Made by a program: the position numbers and the translations under genes. The notes under the pieces were generated by a model. The model was given only the letters and a program-made list of their open reading frames with translations, was not told where the DNA came from and made no database searches. A stretch of 38,139 nucleotides of DNA from Terana coerulea. Its lineage: Eukaryota > Basidiomycota > Agaricomycetes > Polyporales > Phanerochaetaceae. The number at the start of each line of letters is the position of its first letter. Positions within the stretch are counted from its first letter, which is position 1. Shown here piece by piece: positions 1 to 11,439 of the stretch. The DNA is taken from NCBI GenBank assembly GCA_024811115.1, contig JAKOGH010000779.1:1-38139 (forward strand), given 5' to 3'.

Positions 1-2677
1 AATCCGACTTTCCAGTAGCAGTGGAAGACGTGGTCGCCGCGCTGCGGAGAGGGATTGAAGATCATGCACGAGTGGCGGCTGCAACTCAACAACTTGGGTA
101 AGTACTGAGCATCTTAGCCTCCAAGACATAGCTCAATTCGTCCTATAGTCCGCAGCCGGGCCAGTCGTACCGCCAGTCGTGTTGGTAGGAGGCAGACGGC
201 GGGAAAATTGTCCCTGATGGAAGGCATAACAGGCGTGCGTAGCAAACTCTTCTGTGATATATCGCGCTCTAACTCTTTCCAGGTCGCGATACCAAGATTC
301 GAACGTTTGCCGCTGCGATGTGTTATACAGTTCAGATTTCGCCCGTCGCCTCCCGACTCGACCATACCGCAATACCAAGTATTTGCTCATGCAGCATGTA
401 TGTCATGGTCGGGACGAAGATGCATGCAATAAGCAAGAGGTTGGAGTGCTGTGTACGACTGACGAGGAGGTCGAACTCAATGCATACCGCGCGCAAGCGC
501 TGCTTCTCAACCCCGACAAGGACGAGGACGAAATCTTGTCGGCCGAGCTTGGCGAACTACTTCTCCTTGAGCACGAACTGCCGATGTCAATGCATACAAT
601 CAGTGTAGAGGTGTCTGGCCCCAATCTTCCGGAGATTACTCTGATTGATGTTCCTGGTGCGCATGCTCGCCCTTGTTTCCACGATATTTGAGCCTATCTG
701 ATAGTTCATTCCTCACAGGCGCAGCGGAGGGATGACCACCCCGCGGCCAAACGGTTTTTGGAGGGGCTCGCGAAGCTGTATGTGAATGCTCAAGACTCGC
801 TCATCGTTTCGGTAATGGATATGGATTGTGAGTACGGAAAACCCTACTGTTCTTGAGCAAGTCTAATTAACAGACATAGCATACTTCGACTATAACTCCT
901 ATCGTCTGATGCAAACACTAGATCCAGCTGGTCGTCGGAGTGTTGGTAGGTACACTCATGCTTCGTCGTGCTGCCGCTAATGTATCTTTGTATGCAGGCG
1001 TGATGACAGGGCCGGAACAACTTGCGGGAATCAGATCTCCCAAAGATCGGGAGAGATGGCTTCGGATCATTCAGGGCAAGCGATACCAACTCACGAACGG
1101 ATGGTTCATTGTTTGCCAGTCATCAATCCCAGGCATGTATGCGTTGGGCGGCGCGCGGGAAGACGAAGACAAGTTCTTCTTGTTCAACCACCCATGGTCG
1201 TGCATGCTCAGCAAGGCGAGACATGGGACCTCGCGGCTTGTTTCTTTCGTCTTTCAACTGTTGCTTGAGCGCGTTCACGTAAGGTGAGTAGTCTCTCAAA
1301 TCAAGCACATACTTCGTCTAACGCGGCCCCGCCTGTAGCACAAGCGCGCTCCGTGCTGAGGTTGCGAGACAGTATGATGGGGAACTTCAGGGCGTTGCGG
1401 TGAACCATGCGATAGTGCCGAACGAGCTCATCCATTTGCTGGTCGCTCCTTTCATCGAGGACCTTAAAGCGCGTCTCCACAGTCGCCGGGAAGACGGACC
1501 GCACGGCGAGTACCACCGACGGGCATACTTTGTTCTCAAGGAGGCTTTGACGAAGACCCACCCGCCGTTTGTACCGGCGCTTTCAGTACCGCCTAAGGTG
1601 GCCGCCGACGCACCCGATACACCATCTTCTATGCTATCGTTTGGGCCGAACGCTTTTATCGCCTATGACGCTTTTGACCGGATGATCCATGCTGAGCAAG
1701 AGAAGGATCTGCTGGAGGACGCGGAAGAGGCTGTTCAGCGAGCATTGAAGCGGCTTTCCAAAACGTCCTGGGAGCAACTCGTTCTTTCTTGCTTGGGTTC
1801 CATCAACGCATCCGTGATGGAGTTTTTACCGACACTGGCAGCAGCTCACTTGGCGCCGCATGCTATACTGCAGACGAAAGTTGTGTAAGTCTGCGTTTCA
1901 GCCCTATTCCACTCCGTTGGCTTACTTCTGGTGTACTCAGGGCAATCGTCGACGGGATCATCCGTGCGCATTTTGACTCTACGAAAGTCTCACTAGAAGA
2001 AGCAGTCGCCCAGGAAGTCAACGAACGCTTGCTCTCCCCAAGAAGCTCGAGGAAGCTTGTGACCTGTGGTATTCCCATTACAAAGGCGGGTATTTCGAGA
2101 TCGCGGGGCGACTGATATCGCTTCATCAGTATGAAGAGAAGCTCAACGACGCGGAATCTGTTGTCTCTTCAACGATGAAGGCGAAGACCAAGAGCAGCTC
2201 CGCGAACCGCTACTCCCCGTAAGCGCAACGCCGTATTACTTCTAAGCCTTCACTTATTCTCAGTCATTCCAGCTATCCTAAGCAACGTCCAAACAAGGAG
2301 CACGATCTGGACGCCGATATGCGCGTGAAGCTAGAGCGCACGATTGTCAAGGCGGCCTCGAAGCTTTGGCATCCGAATCGAGGCATCGGCGATCCCGAAA
2401 CTACTGCCCATTTCTCCTCATGAGGGCATCTTACGCATGATGTCGCAAGTGCGAGCTGCGTTCGCAGTGTTGTCAGAGGTGAGTGAAAAGATTTCTGTGA
2501 GCAGTGTTGTGTCTCATTGTGTCGGTACAGGACCTGGAGCAAAGAGTGTTCGGGATCATCGAGGGCGAGTTTCTGCATGCAGTTGTCGACACGTTGCATA
2601 CTGTCCTGGCTGAGAAGCTTCAGCTCACCAACCCCGAGGCACTGGACCTGCACAGGGCGCTGCTTCGAGGTGTTTAG
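1..2677 (+). pseudogene. Dynamin-like GTPase, 5' part outside window, decayed
   Basis: Dynamin-superfamily GTPases polymerise on or remodel membranes using an N-terminal G domain, a helical stalk and a GTPase effector domain (GED). All three are visible as exons: a broken P-loop region (about 165-225), the acidic 'elE..RaQ..lLNP' segment and G3 strand ITLIDVPG (about 440-655), the stretch LDPAGRRSV then GVMTGPEQ (about 925-1020), GKRYQLTNGWF (about 1077-1110), a helical stalk (about 1345-2110), and a GED-like end from MMSQVRAAF to LLRGV-stop (about 2430-2677). Introns are short GT-AG, for example about 656-718. Decay is clear. The P-loop needs a frame change near 190-195 and reads AGKL where GKS is expected. 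The G4 motif TKPD is replaced by TGPE. Further frame changes are needed near 2036 and 2400. I infer a pseudogene, or a protein unable to hydrolyse GTP. The family call is firm; exon ends are approximate. Confidence 0.82.
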
Positions 2678-2780
2678 TTGGGTCTGGACGCTATTTCTAC
2701 TACGCTCCGGGCTATGTTTGGTTCACGATCTCGTATTTCACAATTAATTCTACGCGCAGTACATGTAATCTTGTCTAATT

Positions 2781-2786
2781 AATAAA
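2781..2786 (+). terminator. Candidate polyadenylation signal AATAAA
   Basis: A canonical AATAAA lies about 100 nt after the stop codon of the dynamin-like pseudogene, in AT-rich DNA. It fits as the old 3' end of that transcription unit. Fungal poly(A) signals are loose, so this is suggestive only. Confidence 0.4.
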
Positions 2787-2789
2787 GCC

Positions 2790-5165
2790 CTTCGCGCTAT
2801 CCCGTTTCAAAAATGTTACGTTGTGAAAACGTCTACTCCGATGCGCGCGTTTGGTACTTGCGGATGCTGAGATCACCGATAGCCTCTGAGCCAATTAGTC
2901 GCCAGTTACAAGCCCTCCAGTATCACCGCCTGAAGTTTCGATGCACATGTTTGAAACTCACGGATATCAGGATACAAAAGTGCTCCAAACGTGGTTGAGT
3001 AGTAGTGACGTTTCGAGAAGGGAGCAGCGAGGGCAATGTCTGTGGAGCATTACACGATGACAAGCAAAGTGATGGAGTGTGCTCAAACAATTCGTAGTAC
3101 GCTGCCCTCTTGCCTTCGTGGCGTCGGCGTCCACCTGCGTGCTGACATGCCAGACGCGCTGTCGAAGACCTAGGACCAATGTCTGAAAGAGCCTCAAGGA
3201 GCGACCAGCCAGGATCATTGTGACTATGGAATCGCGTGCAGAATCACCGATGGACCGAGGGATGACAGCATAGAACATGCAAGCGACCCTATATGCCTAA
3301 GATGAATTCTGAAACATGGTTTTTTTTTGCTGCATGGTCTCCATTGTTTTACGTCCGTCAGGGGTATCCCTATGGTGTACGGTCTACATATACATGATTT
3401 GTGTACTACTCTCGTCAGCTGAATGTGATGTGTTCTTGTATGCACTGGCGCATGTCCCGAAGGATCTCGGCCAAAGTTAGGTAAGGGAGTCATGGATTTT
3501 TGGAAGTGGAGGTGTGGTGTGCGGATCCGGCGATTGAACGCTAGGCACTGGGATGTAAACTGAAACATGGTGTTGGATGGTCGCCGGGTACTACCAGTGT
3601 AGGTTCGTTTGACATGCCCACTGCTCCAGCCTTCCAGGGGAAACAGCATTCCGTTCCAGCGGAACCCGTCGAGGCGGGAGTAAGAAAGCGACTGCACAAG
3701 TCGAGGGCGAATGAAGACGTTTTGAGGACATGTGGTAAACGCAAAGCAATTCAGGCAGCGCTGCGAGGCATGGTGGCGTCAAAACACGTGGTAACCACGC
3801 GAAGGCCACGTTGCGCGGCGGCTCTGAGCCGTGGAGCGTCAAGCGTCTCTATAGATTTCTTTGCCACCAAGTGCAGACCGAGTGACTTGGTGCGTACGCA
3901 GCAAATTGAGGGTTCAGCGCATACATGCCAACTTAGATACGCTTGTTGAACAGGTCGCACACTTACTCCCGGAGAATGAACCCCTTTGCGCGTGTCGTCC
4001 CATCCAGCGCGCTCCAGCGGCTTCCAGGACTCAAAGCACAGGCCAAATTGTGCTCGATAAACCTCCAATCATTATATGTGTTACCCACTTCAAATCTTTT
4101 ACAAACGTCATAGATGCCTGCGTAGTGACTTTCTTATGAGACAAGGCACGGCAGCAACAAGCTCCATTTAATGGGTTTGCCGTGCTCGTTGGTATCCCCG
4201 GTACCGGAGCTGATCCTTCCTGAGCTATCCAGATTGCGGCTGTCCGGCATAATTCAAGCTGCTATTGCGCATCTCCTACTTCCGGCTTTGCGACTTGAAG
4301 GGACTTCGCGAAGTGTGCATGAAGTGTGCGTCGCTCATTCCTGATCTGCCTGCCTTAGACGGTTGCTGAACTGCTTACCGTTCTGGTTTAGCACGCCAGC
4401 CTAAAGTCTTCTTCATTGCCAACGTGTCCAGACCATGGCAGAGGCATCACGATCATTGCGTATGTGGTGCTTGCTGTGCGCCGTTATCGGTCACACCGGC
4501 AGTAGACATGTTGTCGACTCGCCATCAACGCATCAACCTGGCTTCAACTTGGAGAGATGCGCATATATACGAGAGACTGTTGTCAGGGCATCATACGTGG
4601 ACATTAGACCTGAGATGGCCCATCCGGGACAACTATCAGCCTCCGTCTGGTAGACGTCAGGAGCGCATACTCGGCCGCGAACTTCGCTCTCGTAAAGCGC
4701 CCGTGCCCATGCTTCCATCTCTTCCCTCATTGACCTTTCCCACAGCTTTGCGACTACTCTTTGCGACTACAAAATGGGTACATATTGCTCATCAATGACA
4801 ATCAACGTGAGTATTGATTGTGCTAATGAACGGTTGCTCTCCGAGTCTTGGTCTTACATGTACTACGGCTCACTTCTCATCGCCACAGAAGACACGCCCG
4901 TCCTCACTTTGCTACTGGCGACCCGTTTGCGAGACCGCGCCGTCCTTCATGGCCCAGTACAGTATCGCGATACTGGCATACATACACTGGTGAGTTCTCA
5001 CACATCGTGCCGCCCTATCTCAAAGACCAGTGAATTGCCCCACAAGAAGTAAACGTGCACAGGGTAAAACGGGCATCTGCGCTCCCGTGATGTCAGCCCA
5101 GTCGCGAGGCAACATGCTCCGAGGAAGCTGATTTCGTTGTTCAGCGCAGATTACCGGAGGTTCAA
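2790..5165. other. Gene-poor stretch, no recognised gene
   Basis: I read both strands and found only short open frames with no family I recognise. The part from about 4420 to 5060 has a TATA-like GCATATATACG near 4560 and several plausible GT-AG pairs, for example a donor near 4809, so a small unrecognised gene cannot be excluded. No reading frame was convincing across the junctions. Confidence 0.4.
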
Positions 5166-5172
5166 CGACGTG

Positions 5173-5180
5173 TATATAAG
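5173..5180 (+). promoter_or_regulatory. TATA box of the DUF6533 gene
   Basis: TATATAAG lies 64 nt before the ATG at 5244, which itself sits in the favourable context CACAACATGACC. This spacing is normal for a TATA-driven fungal gene and supports the chosen start. Confidence 0.6.
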
Positions 5181-5243
5181 CTTGAAAGCTGTGCGAACCA
5201 CGCACACGCTTGCGCTTTACTTCGCAACCACATCCCTCACAAC

Positions 5244-6908
5244 ATGACCCAGTCAAGTGCAGCATATATGCAATCAACTTCCGTATTGTACGTATTTTGC
5301 TTACTTTTCTCTCGGTATAGTCTCGTGCTCATTTGGCGCAAGTCAGCTAAACAATTGCATATCTTATGCAACTGCGGGTGAGCATTGTCAAGTTAAGCAA
5401 CTGGCGCTTGATTCACTTACCTTGGTGTGTGTGTCTAGCAATGACCATCTATGAATACACCATCACGTTCGGGCAGGAGGTCGCTGCCGTATGGGCAAGG
5501 CCGTTCACGGCAACCTCTCTGCTTCTGCTCAGTACACGCTGGGTGATGATCTTAATCCAGATTTCGTCTACCTTGCCGCTATCAGAGAAGGTCTGTCAGT
5601 TTATTTCGCAACCTATTGTGACTGTTTTGCTCATGGATAAATCCAGAGGTGCGAAGCGTCTTCCCGTTCAAATCAAACTGACTGAGATAGCTTTCGCAGC
5701 TGCAAGCCCGTGATTGTTACGCAGGAAGTGCTCGACTATGTTGGATTCGTCCAAGTAGCTTGTCAAGTCTACCAACGTACCTTTTTGTCCCGAATGCGTC
5801 TTCTTAGCTGCCAAGGTAGTGTTCTCTGCGCTGCGCGCGGCTTCATTGTGGAGTTCGTGGAAATATTACAAGTCGTTGTTTGCTGCGATTCTCCTCCTCG
5901 GATTAATACCAGTTGGCACAAACTTGGTAAGATACTCCTGCGCATAGCTCCAGCTGTTGACATAACGTTTATTTAGTTCGGTCTCGTCCACTACCAGTAC
6001 ACATATTACGGGCCTCCGCTGAATACGTGTGGAATCACGGCTGGTATCTCAGAAGATGTTGATCAAACGTGAGGCTGTCTTCCAGTATCTGTCGCGTTAC
6101 ATGCTCACCCGGTCACTAGGCGTGCGTAAAAACCGCGAAAGTACAGGCGAATAGCCTTTGAAACTTACATCCACACACAGTCATCTTGCTGACAAGAGGC
6201 TCGCTCATTGTTGCTGATGCCCTTGTTCTCGCCTTGACTTGGATGAAGACGTTCAACCACTGGAGAGAGGCGAGAAATCTACAGCTCTCAACGTCAATTT
6301 CATCCTGTCTGCTTCGTGACGGTGAGATGCTGTGATAACAACTTCTCAGATAGCTGACACCTTTCACAGGGACGTGGTACTTTCTGTACGAAACATGCTG
6401 GCTTGCGCGCATGCACTTTTCTCTGATTGCACCCGTACGGATCTTTTAGTGCATTACTTGGGCTGAACGCGGCGCAGATGGCGCTATCCCGAGCCAACAC
6501 AGCACTGGTATGTACCTTCTGTTGCGAATGTGCTGTTTAATGTATGCGAGACCAGGTCGGAGAGGTCTTTAGTCAACTGATTGTATCCATGGTAAGCCGT
6601 CGTACTTCGCGCCTTGCAGACCTTAACGGCTGTTGCCACTATAGCCACCGATTCTCACAAGTCGGTTTATGCTCAACCTACGCCAATTAAACAGTCCTAG
6701 CAGCTCGCAACCAGGCCCAGATGCGCACCATTTGTCGAGATTCTCAGCGCTGAACTTTGCAGTCCCCCAAGACTCCATTGGCAATATTGGAGAACCCCTC
6801 GACTACGCATGTGGCGAGGATGAGACCGAAGTTACTACTGTGACAGTGCATCGGCCGGGGATAAAATCGGGTCCTGTCGCCGAGCCTTCGACAGATTGTG
6901 TACCGTGA
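5244..6908 (+). CDS. DUF6533-family multi-pass membrane protein
   Basis: The family is a very large group of basidiomycete seven-helix-like membrane proteins whose role is unknown. The N-terminal signature is clear: IYEYTITFGQEVAAVWARPF, then a hydrophobic segment and TRWVMILIQ. Later family blocks follow in order: FSALRAASLW with LLLGLIPVGTNL, the loop FGLVHYQYTYYGPPLNTCGI, LLTRGSLIVADALVLALTW, LLRDGTWYFLALLGLNAAQ, and MPPILTSRFMLNLRQL before a polar tail. Proposed exons are 5244-5287, 5343-5377, 5439-5598, 5700-5761, 5808-5926, 5977-6068, 6181-6321, 6370-6385 (16 nt), 6450-6507, 6556-6591 and 6645-6908. The first, third and fourth introns use weaker sites. The join from 6068 to 6181 is one base out of phase as written; a donor at 6044 or an unseen microexon would fix it, or it is a real break. 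The family call is secure and the exon map is good but not final. A location in a cell membrane is inferred from the helices. Confidence 0.85.
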
Positions 6909-9290
6909 TTTGACGCGTTCTTATTTTCATGAATAACACGCCTTTTGCCTCTGACTAAGGAATAACTTCCTGCAATCGGCTCTGGTGAAGAGATTATCGA
7001 ATCCTTTTGACGACTCGGAGGCGAGCTTTGTGGCGTTTGATCCGCCATCACCGAGCCGGGCAAAGCTGCAGCCGCCCGCAGGCATCATCTCGCGCTTTGC
7101 AGTCAACCATGACCCAGTCCTCATGCTACGCCCACCGCCGTAAAGGTTCACAGTCTGAAGTGCTATAAAGCGTACATACAACAAGTCGCGCCACTCAACT
7201 TCCCGTTAGTAGTTTGTCTCCCGGCTGGAATCCGTTGGCGCCGTCTGACCAGGTGGTGACTCATCTGCTAGATACTTTGCCTGCAAGCGTAGATAGGCCC
7301 AGTGCGACGTTCACCCTCCACAACGCATCCTAGGCTATACGCCGCCGTCCTGTATGTCTGCCTTGCGTCATTTCTATCCTCGCACGCGTCACGCCTACGG
7401 GGATAATGCACCGGCACAAGTCCGTTCGCAGAGAGCGCGAAGATGAGTGGGTATATGCGCTCTTCGGGAGCACTCGAGGTCTGGTGAGTGTGTTAATGGC
7501 CTGGTGAAACTTTGTTTCTCGTTCAATCCACAGTACTTATATCACACATATCGTAGACATCTCTTGTATGCGCCGCAACGAAGGGAACCAGGTTTGATAG
7601 CATTTTGAACCATTGGTCGTGGAATACGGTCAGTCAGACTTCCTTCACTACTCGGATAGCTGGTTGCTAAGAAGCCGTTGCCATGTAGAAGCACTACGTA
7701 CTTTCGGCTATGGCTTTTGACAAAAGTGTGCGACTCGATGTTCACCTTAGCAAGTAAGCGCCCGTAGCCTGTCTGCTCGGAATCTGCCCATGTCGGTAGG
7801 GCCACGTGGGGGTTCCCTGGAGACGGTGAGTAGTGGCACGGTTTTTGCGGATACCCGGCTGACCATCGATTATCAGACGTATGCCTTAGCCCCGGGCAAG
7901 CAGTTTTGCCGCCCAGCACCCGGTACCACATGGACGCAGATTTCGGTCAAGCCTATCGCAGGAGCATCATGAATCATCGATAACCAGCCACATGGGACCT
8001 AGTTGTTGTCTTGAGTGGTGATTTTTGGCTGTGTTCATTGGGAGATGACGATCTGACAAGCAGCTGTCGCCTTCCAGTCTGGCAACATGCAGGTGGACCC
8101 TCAATGGCATCGATTTGGGGAGGGGAAGATGGTCTCACACGGCCCCACTGTAAGCTAGCTTTGCATCTTCTGCGTGGCGTGCTAATGTAGACATTTGTAA
8201 TTTAGCGAGATATCCCTGTGCGGGGTACCTCGGACTACGAGCCTCTGAACCTTTGGTATAATGGCTCAAAAGTGGCCTGTTAGTAGATGTTGTGGGCGAA
8301 GGCGCGGCGAGGCGCATTTATGATACCAAGCGAATAAGCTCTTGGCACACTGCGCACGATGGAGGGTCCACCAAGGTATATTCCGCATTCTATTCCCGTG
8401 TCGGCTGCCGTCCAACATTGACGGGCATATATGCGCTATCAGAGCTCCTATAGGACATGCGAAAGTAATCGGTTCCGCGACTCCGTCTTACGCTCGCGAT
8501 AACGCTTCGTCATCTTGCCTTCTGCGCCATTGCCAAGTCGATGCTCAGGCCTTTCATGCTCATGATCCCGACAGCCGACACTTCTACTATATCGCTGCAT
8601 ACACAAAAGTTTTCATGCTTCGCCATGTGCCAGTTTCCCCTTGCTACAGGCAACGGATGCCATGTTAATCTCCATCGGTGAGTTGTATACCCCACACCAC
8701 CCTATTTTTCTTGCACTTACTCCTCGCTATGAATAACTTCGTCTCAATAGTATTGGTGACCAAATCTTGTGTTCATGTAGCATTCATGGGGGATGGCGGC
8801 CTCGGTCGTCATCTCGCTCCGCAGCCGAAGCTTACTCGGCACTTTACACCGTACCTGAGACCGACCACAAAATGTCCTGGTCTATTGACCTCTATTTTTC
8901 GCCACCGGCTTCCACAAGAGTTCGCTCCGAACAGCTGCAGAAATAGGAACATCCGTTTTTACGCGGATGAAGCCCGTTATCTCGACATGTCTTTCTGCTG
9001 TCCCGCTTCTCGTTAAAGTGCAGCGTCTTTCTTGTTCAGCATCAAGTGAGTCCCACAACATGCGCTTACCACTTCACTGAGTTGTGCAGATTTTGGATAA
9101 CCGCAATGCGTACTACATCTGCACATTGTGTTACTCATATCTCTCGCACGGGCCCTTCATCATACACTCCCTATGTCACATTCAACACTATGGCCAACCT
9201 CATCAACGCCGCATACAACACGCTCTACTACCTCAAGTGATTGGCTGATGCCACCAAGAATCCTCTCTCCGATTAGCTTGGTCCATTTCC
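6909..9290. other. Stretch with no recognised gene; coding-like pieces
   Basis: A TATA-like GCTATAAAGC near 7161 precedes short open pieces: an exon-like segment 7406-7483 ending in a GTGAGT donor and encoding DEWVYALFGSTRGL, and an open piece about 7790-7972 encoding TVFADTRLTIDYQTYALAPG. The junctions between them do not keep one frame, so this may be a decayed or unrecognised small gene. From about 8000 to 9290 I see only short frames without family resemblance. Confidence 0.35.
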
Positions 9291-9292
9291 CA

Positions 9293-9790
9293 TCAGCAAC
9301 CCAGTCTCCCATCTTGGTTCGAGATAAATTGGTCTTTAATAGATAACAACATGGTAAGAGCCTGATCATCGATGCAGTCGTCGAGAGCACTTACCGAAGT
9401 TGATCGCAGTTGGATTTAAATCACCCGCACCGTTGCTACACTCACAGTGCAAAACGCTTGGGTTGAATGTCGCAAAACAGCCCGTGCAAGAGGCGTCGTA
9501 CCCCCGCTGCATACGATGTCAGCAAGCGGCCTACCGGGCTTCAAGCTCATTTTAGCAACTGAGACGTACTTGATCTGCTCGCGCAGAACTCCGTTGCCGT
9601 TGCCGATACAGGCGTCCAAGTCGAGTGTCGCAGAGCGGAAAACACCATTGGCCTGGGGACAGTTGCCAGCCAGGATCGGGTTGTTAAAAGAGACGCCGTT
9701 GCAGGACAAGCCGAAGTTCTGTGCGTGAACAGCGGTGGCTGCAAAGAGAGCGAGAGTGGCCAAGAAGGGTGCGACTGGAGCGGTGAACAT
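9293..9790 (-). CDS. Secreted CVNH (cyanovirin-N homology) protein
   Basis: Three exons join in frame to a protein of 125 residues: 9790-9566, 9506-9395 and 9333-9293, with introns of 59 and 61 nt. Residues 1-23 form a signal peptide ending at VHA-Q. The mature part is one CVNH domain of about 100 residues built as two tandem halves. Half one has FGLSCNGV, an AGNC turn and LDLDACIGNGNGVL. Half two has YDASCTGC, LHCECSNG and INFDQFISNQDGRLGC at the C-terminus. Four or more cysteines fall at the expected positions. The family binds mannose-rich glycans in some members; many fungal ones are uncharacterised, so sugar binding outside the cell is an inference. The first donor (GTCTCA after TAC) is weak but is the one that restores the family pattern. 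The stop codon directly after the last conserved Cys supports the third exon. This looks like an intact, simple gene. Confidence 0.9.
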
Positions 9791-9836
9791 GGTAGCAGGT
9801 TTGTGTTGCTGCCTAACATTCGTGCCCTTTCACTCA

Positions 9837-9844
9837 TTCTTATA
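9837..9844 (-). promoter_or_regulatory. TATA box of the CVNH gene
   Basis: On the minus strand TATAAGAA lies 47 nt before the ATG at 9790. No other minus-strand ATG intervenes, so it supports both the start codon and the short 5' leader. Confidence 0.6.
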
Positions 9845-9849
9845 CTGTA

Positions 9850-11430
9850 GCGTAGCAGACACCTATCCGTAACACCACTCCCACAGTTCGACCCTGAGGG
9901 AACCAAAACCTCCCCGGTCACGGGCAGAATGTCCTTAGATCAAGCATGTGGTATCGTTTCAGATAATATGACCAGAGCCATATGCTCACCTCTATACCAG
10001 AAACGGGCTTGAGACACCACACAGATATAAATCTTTGACATGAACACCGACCTTAGAAAGCAGAAGTGGTAAGATGTCGCAGCAAGTTCGGTTCAGAGGC
10101 TGTAATGCATGCACTACATTGACTGCGCCAATAGATGCCAACTCCCGTGCGTATTTGGTGGCTGCAAGTGCCTCCTGCACATGTAGGCAGAGGATTCCGC
10201 GATTTCAGCAGGCAAGGCGCGTACCTGTGAGTAGTGCGTCTTCATTATGTCCAACGTTGAAGGCATCGAAGTACCAGCTACGGCGACGCTACCACGCATG
10301 AACCAGTTTCGTCCAAAGGTAATCGCATCCTGTACCCTTCCAGGTGCGGATCTCAGGCTGCCAGACAAGTTACTGCACGTGCGTCCGCTGCCTTCGGGGG
10401 TCCGACGCGGACGCTCATGCTTAGGCTATTGATGACTTGACAAGGTGAGATTAACCGTTCCCTCTCACATGCGGGTTTTCTCTGATCCTTCGGTGTCAAA
10501 GGCAAGGAGCAGTTTCTCAAGCCTGTCAAGGCGTGGACTGGTTTAACGCCAACAAGGAGAGGAAGCCACCTTCCTACCGCCGCGCTTCCGGGAGTAACGC
10601 AAATAAATGTGGCAGACGAGGAACTGAATGGTGGGTCTAACTGTGAAAAGGGACAGTAGAATGTATTTGGTATGTGTCCATCATTTCCGTAGCCACGAGG
10701 AACTTTATCCCATCCTCCTCGCATATTGTATTTTGCCTCTTGTCCGAGATCGATACATGCAGACACTAGACGTATTATATCTTGCAGACGTTTAAATGGG
10801 TAACACTATCATTGCAAACCTCGATCTATCACGTTAAGCATTATAGATCGACCGTCATTGCGAATGTCACGTCGGAGACTGTCAAGTATGTATCTTACCA
10901 ACTGTCCAGTTGGCAGTGATTGATTGAGGTTCTCACATTCCCCTTACTGTCCCGTTCTTGCCATACAGCCGTGCGACAAACATAACAATCGATCATTTCA
11001 TCGAGCTATAACATTACACGCAGTCACGGTGCAGTTGTCCCGAGCTGTACCGTGTGCACCTTTTATTTCTTGCCCATCTAACGCCTTTCTGTCAAACGAC
11101 ACCACTCCGACGCTGCGCATAGTGTCCGCTCGTATGCTTCTGTCCGTTGCCCGCTTCGATCTAAGATAAGAAGACACTATTAGTGGGACGGCAGCCTCGG
11201 CAATGAGTTGTGAAAGAGTCAGGTGTACGTATCTTGCTGCGGTAAATAGAGAGCTTTGCGGACGCCTTACCCACAGACGTCGTGCGGTGGAACCGACTTG
11301 AGCCGCTGGCGCATAGCGAGAGGCTGCATCCACCTGGCTGAGATAAAACAAAGGCCGAGTACAGGAACCTGACGGGTCTGGCCGGCACGAGAAGCGTGTT
11401 AACCGACTCTTTGCTGATGTGGCTTCAACA
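9850..11430. other. No recognised gene
   Basis: Only short unrelated open frames are present on both strands, and I recognise no domain. The right end, from about 11430, begins to match the sequence beside E2 near 20620 and grades into repeat body A. Confidence 0.4.
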
Positions 11431-11439
11431 ACTTGCATG

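Noticed and set aside
7353..7972. Small multi-exon gene after the TATA-like site at 7161
   Set aside because: Individual pieces look coding but the splice phases do not agree in one frame and I recognise no family.
9880..9905. tRNA-like GTTCGA motifs (also near 9316, 19150 and 29230)
   Set aside because: No cloverleaf arms or A/B box spacing could be built around any of them.
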